64,000 bases of DNA from Cytobacillus oceanisediminis. Its GTDB lineage: Bacteria > Bacillota > Bacilli > Bacillales > Cytobacillaceae. Shown here piece after piece: positions 53,694 through 63,650 of the stretch (its first letter is position 1; each line of letters begins with the position of its first letter). Both the position numbers and the translations under genes were made by a program. The notes under the pieces are model-generated. The model saw only the letters and a program-made list of their open reading frames with translations. It was not told where the DNA came from and made no database searches. The DNA is taken from the NCBI RefSeq assembly GCF_003182355.1, contig NZ_QGTW01000001.1:496001-560000 (forward strand), read 5' to 3'.

Positions 53694-55271
53694 CTATTGA
53701 AACTGGCCTGCCTTCTGTTTATAGCTGTGTATAGAAAATGCCAGCATCAGCATCGAATAATTGGATGGATTTTGAATATCCACCTCCATTAATTCGGTTA
53801 TTTTCTGCAATCTGTACTTTACCGTATTAGGATGCACAAATAATTCGCCGCTCGATTTTTGCAGATTGAAAAAGTGTTTTAAGTATGTATAGAGCGTTTC
53901 AGTTAAGGAAGCATTTTTTTCCTGATCATAGGCAAACAATGGGCCCAGTAATTCTTCATCGAAGTTTTGAAACAAATGATGGGATTGTAAATTATAGGCT
54001 ATTTTTTCAATCCCCATTTCATCCCAAAAAGCCAATTGTGTATCGTTAACTTGACAATGTGCTAACCCTATAGATGATTGTTCATACATAGCTTTCATTT
54101 TGCTGCAATGGTTCACTTCTTCTATCCCACTTACACCAATACGGACTCCTGGATCATCTGTCAGGATTTTTGCTAACCTGTCTCTGTCTAAAATCGAATC
54201 AATCACCCCGGCAATTTTTCTGTTATAAATCCATAATCGGGAGTTCGTTTCATTTTCTATTAAACTCTCAGAAAGCATTTGAAGCTTTGACTGAAGTGTT
54301 TCCGGAGAGGAGGACTGCACCTGGAAAATGCATCTTACCTTCTTAAGGTCCATATAAAAATCAGATAGGTTTTTATTATCGGACTCACCTTGAAAAATAC
54401 TTTCCAGCATTTCTATATCTTTGCTTTTTTGATAGTGGAGCAATGTATTTTTATTATAGGCAGCTAAACTTAAAGCACGTATACCGTTCTTAATGACCTC
54501 TTCTGAATACTTATCCGCCGTTCCATTTTGAAATATAATGAGATACCCAAGAAAGTTCATCTTAGAAAACAAGGGGGCTACCTTGAAATTCTGATCAGAA
54601 AGACGATCCATTTTCACAGCTATATTCGCTTCACGATTGGTAAAGCGCACTTTTAACACGTTCTCTTTATGCTGGATTATGATTAAATTGATCAGCTGCT
54701 TAATTTCATTTCTGGTTTGCTCTTTCGTTTTCCAATACGCAATCAAATCAAAATACGGGTCTAACACACACACCACATTGTTAATATATTCTCCTATCAC
54801 TTTTACAATTGAATTTAAATCCTTTTCCAGGAGAACAATTTCCATCAGTTTTTCATTTAATTTATGTATTTTCAAAGCCTGTTCGTTTTCCCTCTGATTG
54901 ACTAGCTGATTATATTTCTCGTGTATGATATAGTATGGGACCTCTTGGGGGATTTCAAAGAGAGGAAAAGAATTGAAATTGGAGTAGTCGATCACTTCCT
55001 TTGGAATTGCTTTCAATGCTGCTGTATGAAAACCAACTGCACTAATTCCGATCTCCTGCATCCATTCTAAATGGCTAATCATTTGATTCACATCCTTAAA
55101 AGCGTGAAAAGTGGTCATAACAAACCCTTTTTCTTTCATACGGGATGTTTTTTCAGTAAGCTCCATACTAGTTAAGTAGGCAATCTCTTTATTCATATTT
55201 TGCCTGCTGCCGCTTACCAGCAAAATATTATCCCGTTCTAACACATCTGCAAACTCTTTTACTGTAATCAT
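53694..55271 (-). CDS. PucR family transcriptional regulator
   Basis: 525 residues from ATG 55271, after AAAGGGGGAT. The N-terminal PucR input domain (about 1-125: TVKEFADVLERDNILLVSGS, then MEWMQEIGISAVGFHTAALK-like motif) precedes a GGDEF-like middle region and the C-terminal PucR helix-turn-helix (SGELFVHPNTVKYRLQKITE, about 480-500). PucR proteins activate purine, allantoin or amino acid catabolic genes when their inducer is present. It is the likely activator of the amidohydrolase-symporter unit on the same strand. Confidence 0.9.
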   Translation of the reverse strand: MITVKEFADVLERDNILLVSGSRQNMNKEIAYLTSMELTEKTSRMKEKGFVMTTFHAFKDVNQMISHLEWMQEIGISAVGFHTAALKAIPKEVIDYSNFNSFPLFEIPQEVPYYIIHEKYNQLVNQRENEQALKIHKLNEKLMEIVLLEKDLNSIVKVIGEYINNVVCVLDPYFDLIAYWKTKEQTRNEIKQLINLIIIQHKENVLKVRFTNREANIAVKMDRLSDQNFKVAPLFSKMNFLGYLIIFQNGTADKYSEEVIKNGIRALSLAAYNKNTLLHYQKSKDIEMLESIFQGESDNKNLSDFYMDLKKVRCIFQVQSSSPETLQSKLQMLSESLIENETNSRLWIYNRKIAGVIDSILDRDRLAKILTDDPGVRIGVSGIEEVNHCSKMKAMYEQSSIGLAHCQVNDTQLAFWDEMGIEKIAYNLQSHHLFQNFDEELLGPLFAYDQEKNASLTETLYTYLKHFFNLQKSSGELFVHPNTVKYRLQKITELMEVDIQNPSNYSMLMLAFSIHSYKQKAGQFQ

Positions 55272-55578
55272 AAGATCCCCCTTTGGAAGTAACATGTTTT
55301 TTTTGGACAGCTTCATTGATCCAATCCACCATTCGACTTTGTCTATCATGCCTGTGCGCGGCCCCTAATTTTTAGTATGAATCTCTTATCAATAGCACTT
55401 AATTAATATACTTATGATTATTCTTTAGCTTGTTTATATTATAAAGGCAGCTTCTGCTAAATAAAATCGAAAAAAAGCCTTATTATCATAATGAAGGCTA
55501 GATCTGCCTGGTAAGTCGAACAGAGCAGCCAATTGCCTTAACATACTGCGACAATCGTTTTTATATTAGCTAAATAAA

Positions 55579-55620
55579 AAACGGTCCCCTTACTTTCTTA
55601 CCGAAAGCAAAAGAACCGTT
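55579..55620. terminator. Terminator after acoR
   Basis: On the minus strand, AACGGT plus TGCTTTC pairs with GAAAGTA plus ACCGTT and is followed by T6. A second AGCCTT/AAGGCT hairpin lies at about 55477-55500. Confidence 0.65.
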
Positions 55621-55635
55621 CCTATTATCTCTTTC

Positions 55636-57519
55636 TCACATCCCAAATTTCTTAAGCCTTTTATAAAAGGTACTTCTTGGAATGCCGAGGAATTTTGCTG
55701 CTGCTGTTACATTTCCATTTGTCCGTTTTAATGCATCCAGCATTAAATCCCGTTGTATTTTCTCACGTGCTTTTAAACTTGTTTCTTCCACTTTGCTTTC
55801 TTCATTCTGATTCGCTGGAATGGATGAGTGATTCATGTTTAATAGCTCTAGAGGCTGTTCTAAAATGGGGCTGTCTGACTGATGATCAGGGAGCATAATG
55901 TGCAGGCGCTCCATCAGATTGGTTAGTTCTCTTATGTTTCCCGGCCAGTCATAGTCTCTTAATCTAGTCACCAGATCCTGGATGTCTATGCTGCCTAAGC
56001 TCCAGTTGTTCTTTTGGCAAATATGCTTAATGAGATACGGGATATCTTCTTTTCTATTTCTTAGAGGCGGAACATCAATAGGATATACATTTAACCTGTA
56101 ATAAAGATCCTCACGGAATTCTCTCCGTTTTACTAGTTCTGTAATGTCACGGTGTGTGGCCGTTATGATCCGTACATCCAAAGGAACTTCTTTGGTTCCG
56201 CCAATAGGGGTGACTTTCCTTTCCTGAAGGACTCGCAGTAAAGCTACCTGCATCGTGTGCGGAATTTCACCAATTTCATCAAGAAAAATCGTTCCCTGTT
56301 GAGCCTGTTCAAATTTCCCTTTATATCCTTGACGCTTAGCCCCGGTAAATGCCCCCTCTGCATATCCAAAGAGCTCACTTTCAATAAGGTCTTTAGGAAT
56401 GGCCCCGCAATTTAACGAGATAAAAGGGCCGTTTTTGCGAGGGCTGTTATCGTGAATGGCCCTTGCAATCATCTCTTTGCCTGTACCCGTTTCTCCTGAG
56501 ATAAATACGGTAGCATCTGTTGGAGCAACGAGTTTTACTTTCTTTAATGTGTTCTGGAAAATCTCACTTACTCCACATTCCCCTTTAAATAAAAAGGAGT
56601 CTGCTGGTCTTGATGGAATGAAGCAAGCTTTTTGATAAGGCACATTCACTTCAGACAGGAAAAGGCAGATTCCATTAATACAGTTGTCTTCCTTTATATA
56701 GAAAGGCATTTCAGACTTAATCTGGTATCTGTTATGCAGTAATTCCTGCAGATTCATTCCAATGACTTGCGGTATTTTCTCACGGACGGGTTTACTTGCG
56801 GATATTATTTGTTTGTGCTGATTACATACAATGAAGAGTTGGTTATGATGGGTCTCAGCTAATTGGGATGCTTGCCGGACAATTGTAATTTCTTTGCTAT
56901 AGGATCTCTTAATTAATTCTTTTTCAATAGCATAAGCAATGGAAGTAACCATGCCAATCATAAAAGGATGAGATTGCTCTACGGGACATGAAACATCAAT
57001 GACTCCAAGTAAGCTTCCATGGTCATCCATGATGGGAGTCGCAGAGCAGCTCCATTGATGAGAAGCCACAGAGTAATGCTCAGGGCCCTGAATCATGACC
57101 GCTTCTTTTGTTTCCAATGCCGTTCCGATTGCATTTGTCCCGACAGCGGCCTCAGTCCAGCGTACGCCTTCGACAAAGTTAATTCTGCGGGCATCCTTTA
57201 ATGTTTTCTCGTTCCCCAATAGGGATAATACATATCCATCAGGATCGACCAATAATGCCATCATGCCTGAACTTTTTATCATCGGATCCATCTTCTTTAA
57301 ATAAGGGTCAGTCATTTCTATTAGCAGTGAATTTTGAGCTTTCTTATTATGTAGTTCTTCTTCAGTTAATAAATGCATGCCTTTATTCAAATATGGGTTT
57401 ACTCTTTCTTTTTTACATCGGTACCAGGATTCCAAAATTCGTTTGTCTAATCGCGCTTTATCAAGAACACCTTCATGAACAAATCTCTTCCAAGTATCAA
57501 AATAAAAGGTTGTTTTCAT
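55636..57519 (-). CDS. acoR: Sigma-54 dependent acetoin regulator AcoR
   Basis: About 627 residues from ATG 57519, after AGAGGGGGC. The N-terminal half has the AcoR-type GAF region (LESWYRCKKERVNPYLNKG, EGVRWTEAAVGTNAIGTALE, SCSATPIMDDHGSLLGVIDV). The AAA+ domain has Walker A GETGTGKE, GAFTGA and DEIGEI. A Fis HTH ends the protein (AAKFLGIPRSTFYKRLKKFG). It should activate the sigma-54 promoter at 63543 when acetoin is present. It is encoded downstream of its target operon, as in B. subtilis. Confidence 0.93.
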   Translation of the reverse strand: MKTTFYFDTWKRFVHEGVLDKARLDKRILESWYRCKKERVNPYLNKGMHLLTEEELHNKKAQNSLLIEMTDPYLKKMDPMIKSSGMMALLVDPDGYVLSLLGNEKTLKDARRINFVEGVRWTEAAVGTNAIGTALETKEAVMIQGPEHYSVASHQWSCSATPIMDDHGSLLGVIDVSCPVEQSHPFMIGMVTSIAYAIEKELIKRSYSKEITIVRQASQLAETHHNQLFIVCNQHKQIISASKPVREKIPQVIGMNLQELLHNRYQIKSEMPFYIKEDNCINGICLFLSEVNVPYQKACFIPSRPADSFLFKGECGVSEIFQNTLKKVKLVAPTDATVFISGETGTGKEMIARAIHDNSPRKNGPFISLNCGAIPKDLIESELFGYAEGAFTGAKRQGYKGKFEQAQQGTIFLDEIGEIPHTMQVALLRVLQERKVTPIGGTKEVPLDVRIITATHRDITELVKRREFREDLYYRLNVYPIDVPPLRNRKEDIPYLIKHICQKNNWSLGSIDIQDLVTRLRDYDWPGNIRELTNLMERLHIMLPDHQSDSPILEQPLELLNMNHSSIPANQNEESKVEETSLKAREKIQRDLMLDALKRTNGNVTAAAKFLGIPRSTFYKRLKKFGM

Positions 57520-57609
57520 GGAGCCCCCTCTTATATGAAAAATTTTCTGCATACATTTCTTACTTCTGTGAAGAAAATCAGAGTTTTTCAAGTTAATTAT
57601 ATTAAATTA

Positions 57610-57623
57610 TGAATCCGCTTACA
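57610..57623. promoter_or_regulatory. Candidate cre site upstream of acoR
   Basis: TGAATCCGCTTACA matches the cre consensus with one change and lies about 90 bp before the acoR start. Repression of aco genes by CcpA through acoR is known in B. subtilis. Confidence 0.45.
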
Positions 57624-57655
57624 ACAAACAGCTAGAATGAATATTCAAAAAATAA

Positions 57656-57677
57656 GCTTCGTGCAATAGCACGAAGC
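57656..57677. terminator. Terminator of the aco-bdhA operon
   Basis: A perfect 9-bp stem, GCTTCGTGC and GCACGAAGC, with a 4-nt loop, followed on the minus strand by TTATTTTTTG. Confidence 0.9.
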
Positions 57678-57688
57678 CGGATATCATT

Positions 57689-58747
57689 TTATAATGAGGG
57701 GTCTACCAGTATTTTAATTTGGTTCTTATTGTTCGTTAATGCTTCAAACCCTTCAGTAACGATTTGATCAAGGGAAATTTTTTTCGTGATTAACTCTGTT
57801 GCTTTCATTTGTCCATTGGCAATCAACTGAATAACTTGCGGAAAGATGTTTCGATAAGCTATGATACTAGTCATCTTTCTCTCTGTTAAAATAAATTGGT
57901 TTACCGGAATGCTGGCTGGTTTTTCCCATATGCTGATATTCACTACATTTCCTTCCGGTTTTGTCGATTCAATTGCGGTATGAATAGTAGCCTCGATTCC
58001 AGCTACCTCGAATGCGACATCGACTCCAAGCCCATTTGTAAATTCTTTTATGGCTTCAACTGGTTCTCTTTCTAAAGGATCAATGACAAGGTCTGCTCCA
58101 GCCTGTTCTGCAAAATCCCTTCGTTCTGGGGAAACCTCAACCGCAGCAATTTTACTTGCACCCGCTGCCTTAGCTGCTTGAATAACCAGCAAACCGATTG
58201 GCCCTGTACCAATAACAGCGACTGAATCCCCTATCTTCATGTCACTTTGGCGGACAGCGTGAACGGCAACAGCTGCCGGCTCAACTAGAGCTGCTTGTTC
58301 CCATGTCATATTGTCCGGAATTTTATGAATCATCTTAGATGGCACCACACTGTATTCCGAAAAGCCTCCTAATCCGCCGGAGAGACCTATAAACCCTAAT
58401 TGTTCACAAACATTATAGTGTCCTTTACGGCAAGAGTGGCATGTTCCGCAGCTGTAAATCGGCTCTACGCACACGCGGTCACCCACTTTAATTCCAGTCA
58501 CATCTTCCCCAACGGCAGCGACCACCCCGGCAAACTCATGGCCCATGACAATTGGCGCCTTGTCCTTCGATATGGGGTGGGGTTCTTCTACTGGGATAAA
58601 AATGGGACCGGCCAAATATTCGTGCAAATCTGACCCGCATATTCCACAATAAGAAACCTTTATTTTCACCTGATCTTTTTCCAGAGAAGGCTCAGGAATT
58701 GTTTCCACACGGATATCTTTTGTGTCATACCAAAGAGCAGCTTTCAT
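57689..58747 (-). CDS. bdhA: 2,3-butanediol dehydrogenase (zinc MDR type)
   Basis: 352 residues. Catalytic zinc ligands in YCGICGSDLHEYL (Cys 37), GHEFAGVVAAVGEDVTG (His-Glu near 70) and the four-cysteine structural site CGTCHSCRKGHYNVC (about 100-114). NAD fold: DSVAVIGTGPIGLLVIQAAK. It interconverts acetoin and 2,3-butanediol. It lies 15 nt after acoL in the same operon, so butanediol can feed the acetoin cleavage complex. Confidence 0.92.
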   Translation of the reverse strand: MKAALWYDTKDIRVETIPEPSLEKDQVKIKVSYCGICGSDLHEYLAGPIFIPVEEPHPISKDKAPIVMGHEFAGVVAAVGEDVTGIKVGDRVCVEPIYSCGTCHSCRKGHYNVCEQLGFIGLSGGLGGFSEYSVVPSKMIHKIPDNMTWEQAALVEPAAVAVHAVRQSDMKIGDSVAVIGTGPIGLLVIQAAKAAGASKIAAVEVSPERRDFAEQAGADLVIDPLEREPVEAIKEFTNGLGVDVAFEVAGIEATIHTAIESTKPEGNVVNISIWEKPASIPVNQFILTERKMTSIIAYRNIFPQVIQLIANGQMKATELITKKISLDQIVTEGFEALTNNKNQIKILVDPSL

Positions 58748-58762
58748 TCAATGACCTCCCTT

Positions 58763-60142
58763 TTATACATGAACAGCATGACCAACGGCCTTAAGCAGCC
58801 CTTCATGAACGGCTTCAGAAAGGGTTGGATGGGCGGCGATGAAATTTTCCATCATGTCTGCTGTCAGTTCTGCATGAAGCATGACAGCTCCTTGCCCAAT
58901 AAGCTCTGTAGCATGAGCTCCAACGATGGAAATTCCTACGATTTCCCCGAATTCCAGATCGATCATGACCTTTACTTTTCCAGCCTGTTCATTGGCGATT
59001 AGCGCCTTGCCATTTGCCGAGAATGGAAACTCACCAATTCTGATATCACCATATTTATCTCTCGCCTGCTTTTCCGTTAAGCCAACACTTGCTATTTCAG
59101 GTGATGTGTAAATACAGCGGGGAACAGCGCTGGCATGAACCACGTCATCCATCCCGCAGGCATTTAAAGCCGCCACTTTTCCTTCATGGAAAGCCATATG
59201 GGCAAGCTGAATTCCACCGACTACGTCACCGCATGCATAAATGGAAGGGATGTTTGTTTGCATTTGGTCATTAACATGGATCCCCTGATTGGAAAAGTCA
59301 ACCCCTACACCTTCTAAACCCAAGTGATTGACTCTAGGCTTGCGGCCAATGGAAACGAGAACCAGGTCTGCCTGAATTTCATGGAGTCCCTTATCGTCTT
59401 CAATGAACGCTTTCTTTCGGGCTGATTCCAAATCCTTGAGAGCGGCAGAAGTGTAAATCGCTGCACCGTCTTTTTCAAGCTGTTTATGTAAGACACCAGC
59501 GATATCCTCATCTTCGCCTGGAAGGAGCTGACCCGCCATCTCGACAATGGTCACCTTTGTACCCATTCTGCTGAAAATACTGGCAAACTCACAGCCTATT
59601 ACACCACCGCCGACAATCAGCAGCGAGGATGGAATCGACTGAAGCGACATTGCCTGGCCGCTATGAATAACCCAATGTCCATCAAAGGGAGCGAAGGGTA
59701 ATGGGGCAGGTTCCGAACCTGCCGCTATGATTATTTTATCTGCCTTTATCTCTTGTTGATTTCCATTGCTCACAACCTGCAGAACTTGACTTGTCTTGAA
59801 AGAGGCCGTTCCTTTAATTACCTTCACTTTATTTTTCTTCATTAAATATTGAATTCCTTGAACAAGAGTTGAAACGATACTGTTTTTACGATCCTGGACT
59901 GCATTCCAATCAATTTCTATTTGCCCAGGTGGCAGATGAATCCCAAACTTATTGGCATGATATAGCTGACTGTACACTTCAGCACTTTCTAAAAGAGATT
60001 TTGTTGGCATACAGCCTTCATTTAAACATGTTCCTCCAAGAGGCCCTTGGTCAATAATGGTAACTTCCTGACCCTGCTGGGCAGCAGTAATGGCAGCTAC
60101 ATATCCAGCAGGTCCACCTCCAATAATGGCGATCGATCCCAA
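58763..60142 (-). CDS. acoL: Dihydrolipoyl dehydrogenase of the acetoin complex (E3)
   Basis: 459 residues from TTG 60142, after AAGAAGGGAATG. FAD motif AIIGGGPAGYVAAITAAQQG, the redox disulfide in GGTCLNEGCMPTK (Cys residues five apart), NAD motif LLIVGGGVIGCEFASIFSRM, and the dimer His-Glu pair in AHPTLSEAVHEGL. It reoxidises the lipoyl group carried by AcoC. Its position after acoC is standard for the operon. Confidence 0.94.
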   Translation of the reverse strand: MGSIAIIGGGPAGYVAAITAAQQGQEVTIIDQGPLGGTCLNEGCMPTKSLLESAEVYSQLYHANKFGIHLPPGQIEIDWNAVQDRKNSIVSTLVQGIQYLMKKNKVKVIKGTASFKTSQVLQVVSNGNQQEIKADKIIIAAGSEPAPLPFAPFDGHWVIHSGQAMSLQSIPSSLLIVGGGVIGCEFASIFSRMGTKVTIVEMAGQLLPGEDEDIAGVLHKQLEKDGAAIYTSAALKDLESARKKAFIEDDKGLHEIQADLVLVSIGRKPRVNHLGLEGVGVDFSNQGIHVNDQMQTNIPSIYACGDVVGGIQLAHMAFHEGKVAALNACGMDDVVHASAVPRCIYTSPEIASVGLTEKQARDKYGDIRIGEFPFSANGKALIANEQAGKVKVMIDLEFGEIVGISIVGAHATELIGQGAVMLHAELTADMMENFIAAHPTLSEAVHEGLLKAVGHAVHV

Positions 60143-60157
60143 AGCATTCCCTTCTTT

Positions 60158-61387
60158 CTATAAAAGCATCGTAACCGGCTCTTCCAAAAACTGTTTGACT
60201 GTTTGTAAAAACGCTGCGGCCGGTGCCCCATCAAGGACACGGTGGTCAAACGTCAGGCTGAGAGGCAGGATGTTTCTTTTTTCTATTTTTTCCCCCTTAA
60301 AAACCGGAGTATCATAGACAGCGCCGACCCCAAGAATTCCTGATTCCGGCGGATTTAAGATTGGGGTAAAATGTTCAATTCCGTACGACCCAAGATTACT
60401 GATCGTAAATGTAGATCCCTCCATCTCTTCGCTGCTCAGCTGCCCAACTCTTGCCTTCTGTGCCAAAGTTTTAATGCTACTTGACAATTCAACGAGAGAA
60501 CACTTTTCAGAATGGCGAATGACTGGAACAACTAAGCCCTTATCAATAGCAACTGCCATTCCAAGATGCACATGCTTAAATAAATGGATTGTCTCATTGA
60601 TATAGGCACTATTCATTTGCGGATGCTGCTGAAGCGAAAGCACAACTGCCCGAGCAATAAAGTCTGTCACCGTCAGTTTATTCTCATAACGGTTTTGAAC
60701 CGTTTCGGCTGTTTGCTTCTGCAGAGCGATTAATTCCGTCACATCCACCTTCATGTTCATCGTCAGCTGTGCGGTCTGCTGCAGGCTATCATGCATTCTG
60801 CCTGCAATAACCTTTCGAATGCCAGAAACCTTCATTTCCTGAGCCTGTTCAGCTGATTCCAAGGCGGGTTTGTCCATTTGCTTCTCTTCTGCCTTATGCA
60901 CACGGGATTGTTTCAAAGCTTCCTGAACATCTTCCTTCGTAATTCTTCCTCCAGGTCCTGTACCCTGGATTTCACTAATATTGATGCCGCCCGCCTCTGC
61001 CATTTTTCTGGCTACTGGTGAAATTTTTACGCGGTCTCCACCGGTTTTCACCTGCTTGCTCTTCTCCGGTGTTTCTTTTACTTGAGATTCAGCATCTGCT
61101 TTAGGCTCCTGAGTTTGTACAGAGGCACTCACCGGAGCAATTTTTTCACCTGGATTGCCGATATAACAAATAACAGCTCCTGGTGGAACTCCTTCCCCTT
61201 CAGGAACGGCAATTTCCAATAATGTTCCTTCTGCTGGAGATTCTACATCTATTTCAATTTTTTCCGAGCTTACACTTGCAATCGGTTCACCTTTTCCAAC
61301 CTGATCCCCGACCTGCTTGTTCCATACGGATACCGTTCCTTCTTTCATGGCCATTCCCAATTTTGGCATTACAACTTCTACTGACAT
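60158..61387 (-). CDS. acoC: Acetoin dehydrogenase E2 (dihydrolipoyl acetyltransferase)
   Basis: 409 residues. Lipoyl domain at 1-76 with the modified lysine in ASVSSEKIEIDVESPAEG. An alanine-poor, charged linker follows, then the E3/E1-binding domain KISPVARKMAEAGGINISEI (about 120-155) and the catalytic domain with HRxxDG in LSLTFDHRVLDGAPAAAF near the end. It transfers the acetyl group released from acetoin to CoA. One lipoyl domain, as usual for AcoC. Confidence 0.94.
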   Translation of the reverse strand: MSVEVVMPKLGMAMKEGTVSVWNKQVGDQVGKGEPIASVSSEKIEIDVESPAEGTLLEIAVPEGEGVPPGAVICYIGNPGEKIAPVSASVQTQEPKADAESQVKETPEKSKQVKTGGDRVKISPVARKMAEAGGINISEIQGTGPGGRITKEDVQEALKQSRVHKAEEKQMDKPALESAEQAQEMKVSGIRKVIAGRMHDSLQQTAQLTMNMKVDVTELIALQKQTAETVQNRYENKLTVTDFIARAVVLSLQQHPQMNSAYINETIHLFKHVHLGMAVAIDKGLVVPVIRHSEKCSLVELSSSIKTLAQKARVGQLSSEEMEGSTFTISNLGSYGIEHFTPILNPPESGILGVGAVYDTPVFKGEKIEKRNILPLSLTFDHRVLDGAPAAAFLQTVKQFLEEPVTMLL

Positions 61388-61405
61388 GGTTATCCCGCCT
61401 TCCCA

Positions 61406-62434
61406 TTACACTTCAAGAGGTGTTCCTAATAACTCCGATACCACTTTCACCACACGTTCTGCTTTTGGCAGATATATATCCTCAAGCGGCGGAGAGAACG
61501 GTACAGGAGTATGAGGAGCTGTGATCCGTTTGATTGGTGCATCAAGGTGATCGAAGCCTTTGTCAGCCACCAGTGCGGCTATATCTGTCGCTATACTGCA
61601 TCTTGGATTGGCTTCATCTATCACAATGAGTCTGTTTGTCTTTTCTACTGATGAAAGAATCGTTTCTTCATCCAATGGCGAAAGGCTCCGCGGATCGACA
61701 ACTTCTATTTCAATTCCTTTTTGAGAAAGCTGTTCCGCAGCCTCCAATGCTGTATGAACCTGCTTCCCTATGGCCACAACCGTCACGTCGGATCCTTCCC
61801 TTTTAATATCTGCTTTGCCAATTGGAATCGTATAATAGCCTTCTGGAACATCACCTGTCATGTTATAGAGGGTCTTATCTTCAAAGAAGATGACCGGGTC
61901 ATTATCCTCTATTGCAGCAAGCAATAATCCCTTTGCTTCATATGGGGTTGATGGCACGACCACTTTCACACCCGGAATCGCTGTAAATAGAGCATATAAA
62001 CTTTGAGAATGCTGGGCAGCCGCTCTAAATCCGGCACCGTGCATCGTTCTAATCGTAACGGGAACCTGTGCTTTGCCGCCAAACATGTAACGGAATTTTG
62101 CTCCCTGATTTAAAACCTCGTCCAAACAGCTTCCAATAAAATCATTAAACATTAATTCGGCAATGGGACGCAGTCCGGTAGATGCTGCAGCCATTGCAGC
62201 TCCCATATATCCTGCTTCCGTAATCGGTGTATCTAAAATCCGCTCCCGCCCAAACTCCTGGACAAGACCTTTCGTGACCCCAAGCACACCGCCCCATGCA
62301 TCTTCATCCTGCAAGTGATCCACTTGAGCCCCGCCGGCAACATCTTCCCCCATTAAAATGACATTCTCATCCTTACGCATCGCTAGTTTCATAGCCTCAT
62401 TGATGGCCCCTGACATACTTAACTTTCTTGTCAT
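61406..62434 (-). CDS. acoB: Acetoin dehydrogenase E1 beta
   Basis: 342 residues of the transketolase-like beta subunit: INEAMKLAMRKDENVILMGE, DTPITEAGYMGAAMAAASTG, RTMHGAGFRAAAQHSQSLYA and EVVDPRSLSPLDEETILSSV. It forms an alpha2-beta2 TPP enzyme with AcoA that cleaves acetoin to acetaldehyde and an acetyl unit on TPP. AAAAGGAGG precedes the ATG. Confidence 0.94.
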   Translation of the reverse strand: MTRKLSMSGAINEAMKLAMRKDENVILMGEDVAGGAQVDHLQDEDAWGGVLGVTKGLVQEFGRERILDTPITEAGYMGAAMAAASTGLRPIAELMFNDFIGSCLDEVLNQGAKFRYMFGGKAQVPVTIRTMHGAGFRAAAQHSQSLYALFTAIPGVKVVVPSTPYEAKGLLLAAIEDNDPVIFFEDKTLYNMTGDVPEGYYTIPIGKADIKREGSDVTVVAIGKQVHTALEAAEQLSQKGIEIEVVDPRSLSPLDEETILSSVEKTNRLIVIDEANPRCSIATDIAALVADKGFDHLDAPIKRITAPHTPVPFSPPLEDIYLPKAERVVKVVSELLGTPLEV

Positions 62435-62504
62435 GAAAGATTCCTCCTTTTAATTGGATTATCAGAATGTGTATGATTCAAAACATGCCATTAAGCTCTT
62501 AAAA

Positions 62505-63500
62505 CTAATAAGAGACGTATACGTCCGTTAACAGTTCGGATGCATTCGGATATGGACTTTCTTCACTGAACTTTACAGCTTGGTCTACTGCTTCCTCAGC
62601 AGATTTTTCAATGGCCCCAATTTCACTTTCAACCAGAAGCTGTTCACTCAATAAGTGCTTTCTAAATAGAAGAATGGCATCTTTTTCTTGCTTATGCTCT
62701 GCTTTTTCCTGATTTGCTTTGTAGGTTTGGGCATCTCCTTCAAAGTGGCCATAATTCCGGTATGTTACACATTCAATCAGTGTCGGACCTTCCCCGCGTC
62801 TTGCCCGCTGAACAGCTTCTTCGGCAGCCTGGTAGACAGCCAGAACATCTTTTCCATCCACCTTGATGCCAGGAATATTGTAGGCAATTGCCCGGTCCAC
62901 AATGGACTTACAGCTCGATGCATACGAAAATGGCGTCGCTTCCGCGTATCCATTGTTTTCAGCAACAAAAACAACCGGAAGCTTCCAGATCGCAGCCAGA
63001 TTAATTCCTTCATGGAAAGTCCCATGGTTTTGGGCACCGTCACCAAAGAAGCAAACGCTTACATTATCGGTCTTTTTATACTTGGCTGTTAGTGCTGAAC
63101 CACAGGCAAGCGGAAACCCTCCTCCAACAATTCCATTGGCTCCAAGCATTCCTTTATCAAAGTCGGCAATATGCATGGACCCTCCCTTGCCCTTACATAA
63201 CCCTGTGACTTTTCCATAAATTTCAGCCATCATTCCATCCAAATCACAGCCTTTAGCAATACAGTGTCCATGTCCCCGATGGGTGCTTGTTATACTGTCC
63301 TTGTCATTTAAATGAGCACACACTCCAACAGCTACGGCTTCCTCTCCAGCATATAAATGAACAAATCCAGGTAGGATCCCTTTTCCAAACAATTCATGAA
63401 CTCTGTCCTCAAACTGACGGATTTCAACCATTTTTTGATACATCCACTGGGCTTTCTCCTTCGATAAAGCTACATCTTTACTGCTTTCCAATGCTTTCAT
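62505..63500 (-). CDS. acoA: Acetoin dehydrogenase E1 alpha (TPP-dependent)
   Basis: 331 residues. The TPP motif is complete: GDGAQNHGTFHEGINLAAIW (about residues 155-174) followed by PVVFVAENNGYAE. An RQFEDRVHELFGKGILPGFV start and GHGHCIAKG are typical of the AcoA/PdhA family. First gene of acoABCL-bdhA, with CCAAGGAGG before the ATG and a sigma-54 promoter 43 nt upstream. Confidence 0.94.
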   Translation of the reverse strand: MKALESSKDVALSKEKAQWMYQKMVEIRQFEDRVHELFGKGILPGFVHLYAGEEAVAVGVCAHLNDKDSITSTHRGHGHCIAKGCDLDGMMAEIYGKVTGLCKGKGGSMHIADFDKGMLGANGIVGGGFPLACGSALTAKYKKTDNVSVCFFGDGAQNHGTFHEGINLAAIWKLPVVFVAENNGYAEATPFSYASSCKSIVDRAIAYNIPGIKVDGKDVLAVYQAAEEAVQRARRGEGPTLIECVTYRNYGHFEGDAQTYKANQEKAEHKQEKDAILLFRKHLLSEQLLVESEIGAIEKSAEEAVDQAVKFSEESPYPNASELLTDVYVSY

Positions 63501-63542
63501 TCTTTCAGCCTCCTTGGAAAAATAGATTTCAGCTAACTTAGT

Positions 63543-63558
63543 TGCAAGAACCGTGCCA
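63543..63558 (-). promoter_or_regulatory. Sigma-54 promoter of acoABCL-bdhA
   Basis: On the minus strand TGGCAC-GGTTC-TTGCA, a full match to the consensus, 43 nt before the acoA ATG. Confidence 0.92.
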
Positions 63559-63607
63559 AAAAAAAGAAGCCATTAATTCCGGCATTTTTGTGAAAATAAC
63601 GTTCAAA

Positions 63608-63650
63608 AAAAATAGACAAAACGAGACACTGTCTCGATTTGTCTATTTTT
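63608..63650. promoter_or_regulatory. Putative AcoR enhancer palindrome
   Basis: A 43-bp palindrome with 20 of 21 positions matched around a central C. The half-site reads AATAGACAAAACGAGACA. Its centre is about 71 bp upstream of the -24 element. The flanking genes diverge, so a terminator role is excluded. Confidence 0.7.

Noticed and set aside
63608-63650. Reading the palindrome as a transcription terminator
   Set aside because: The genes on both sides are transcribed away from it, so no transcript would end there.
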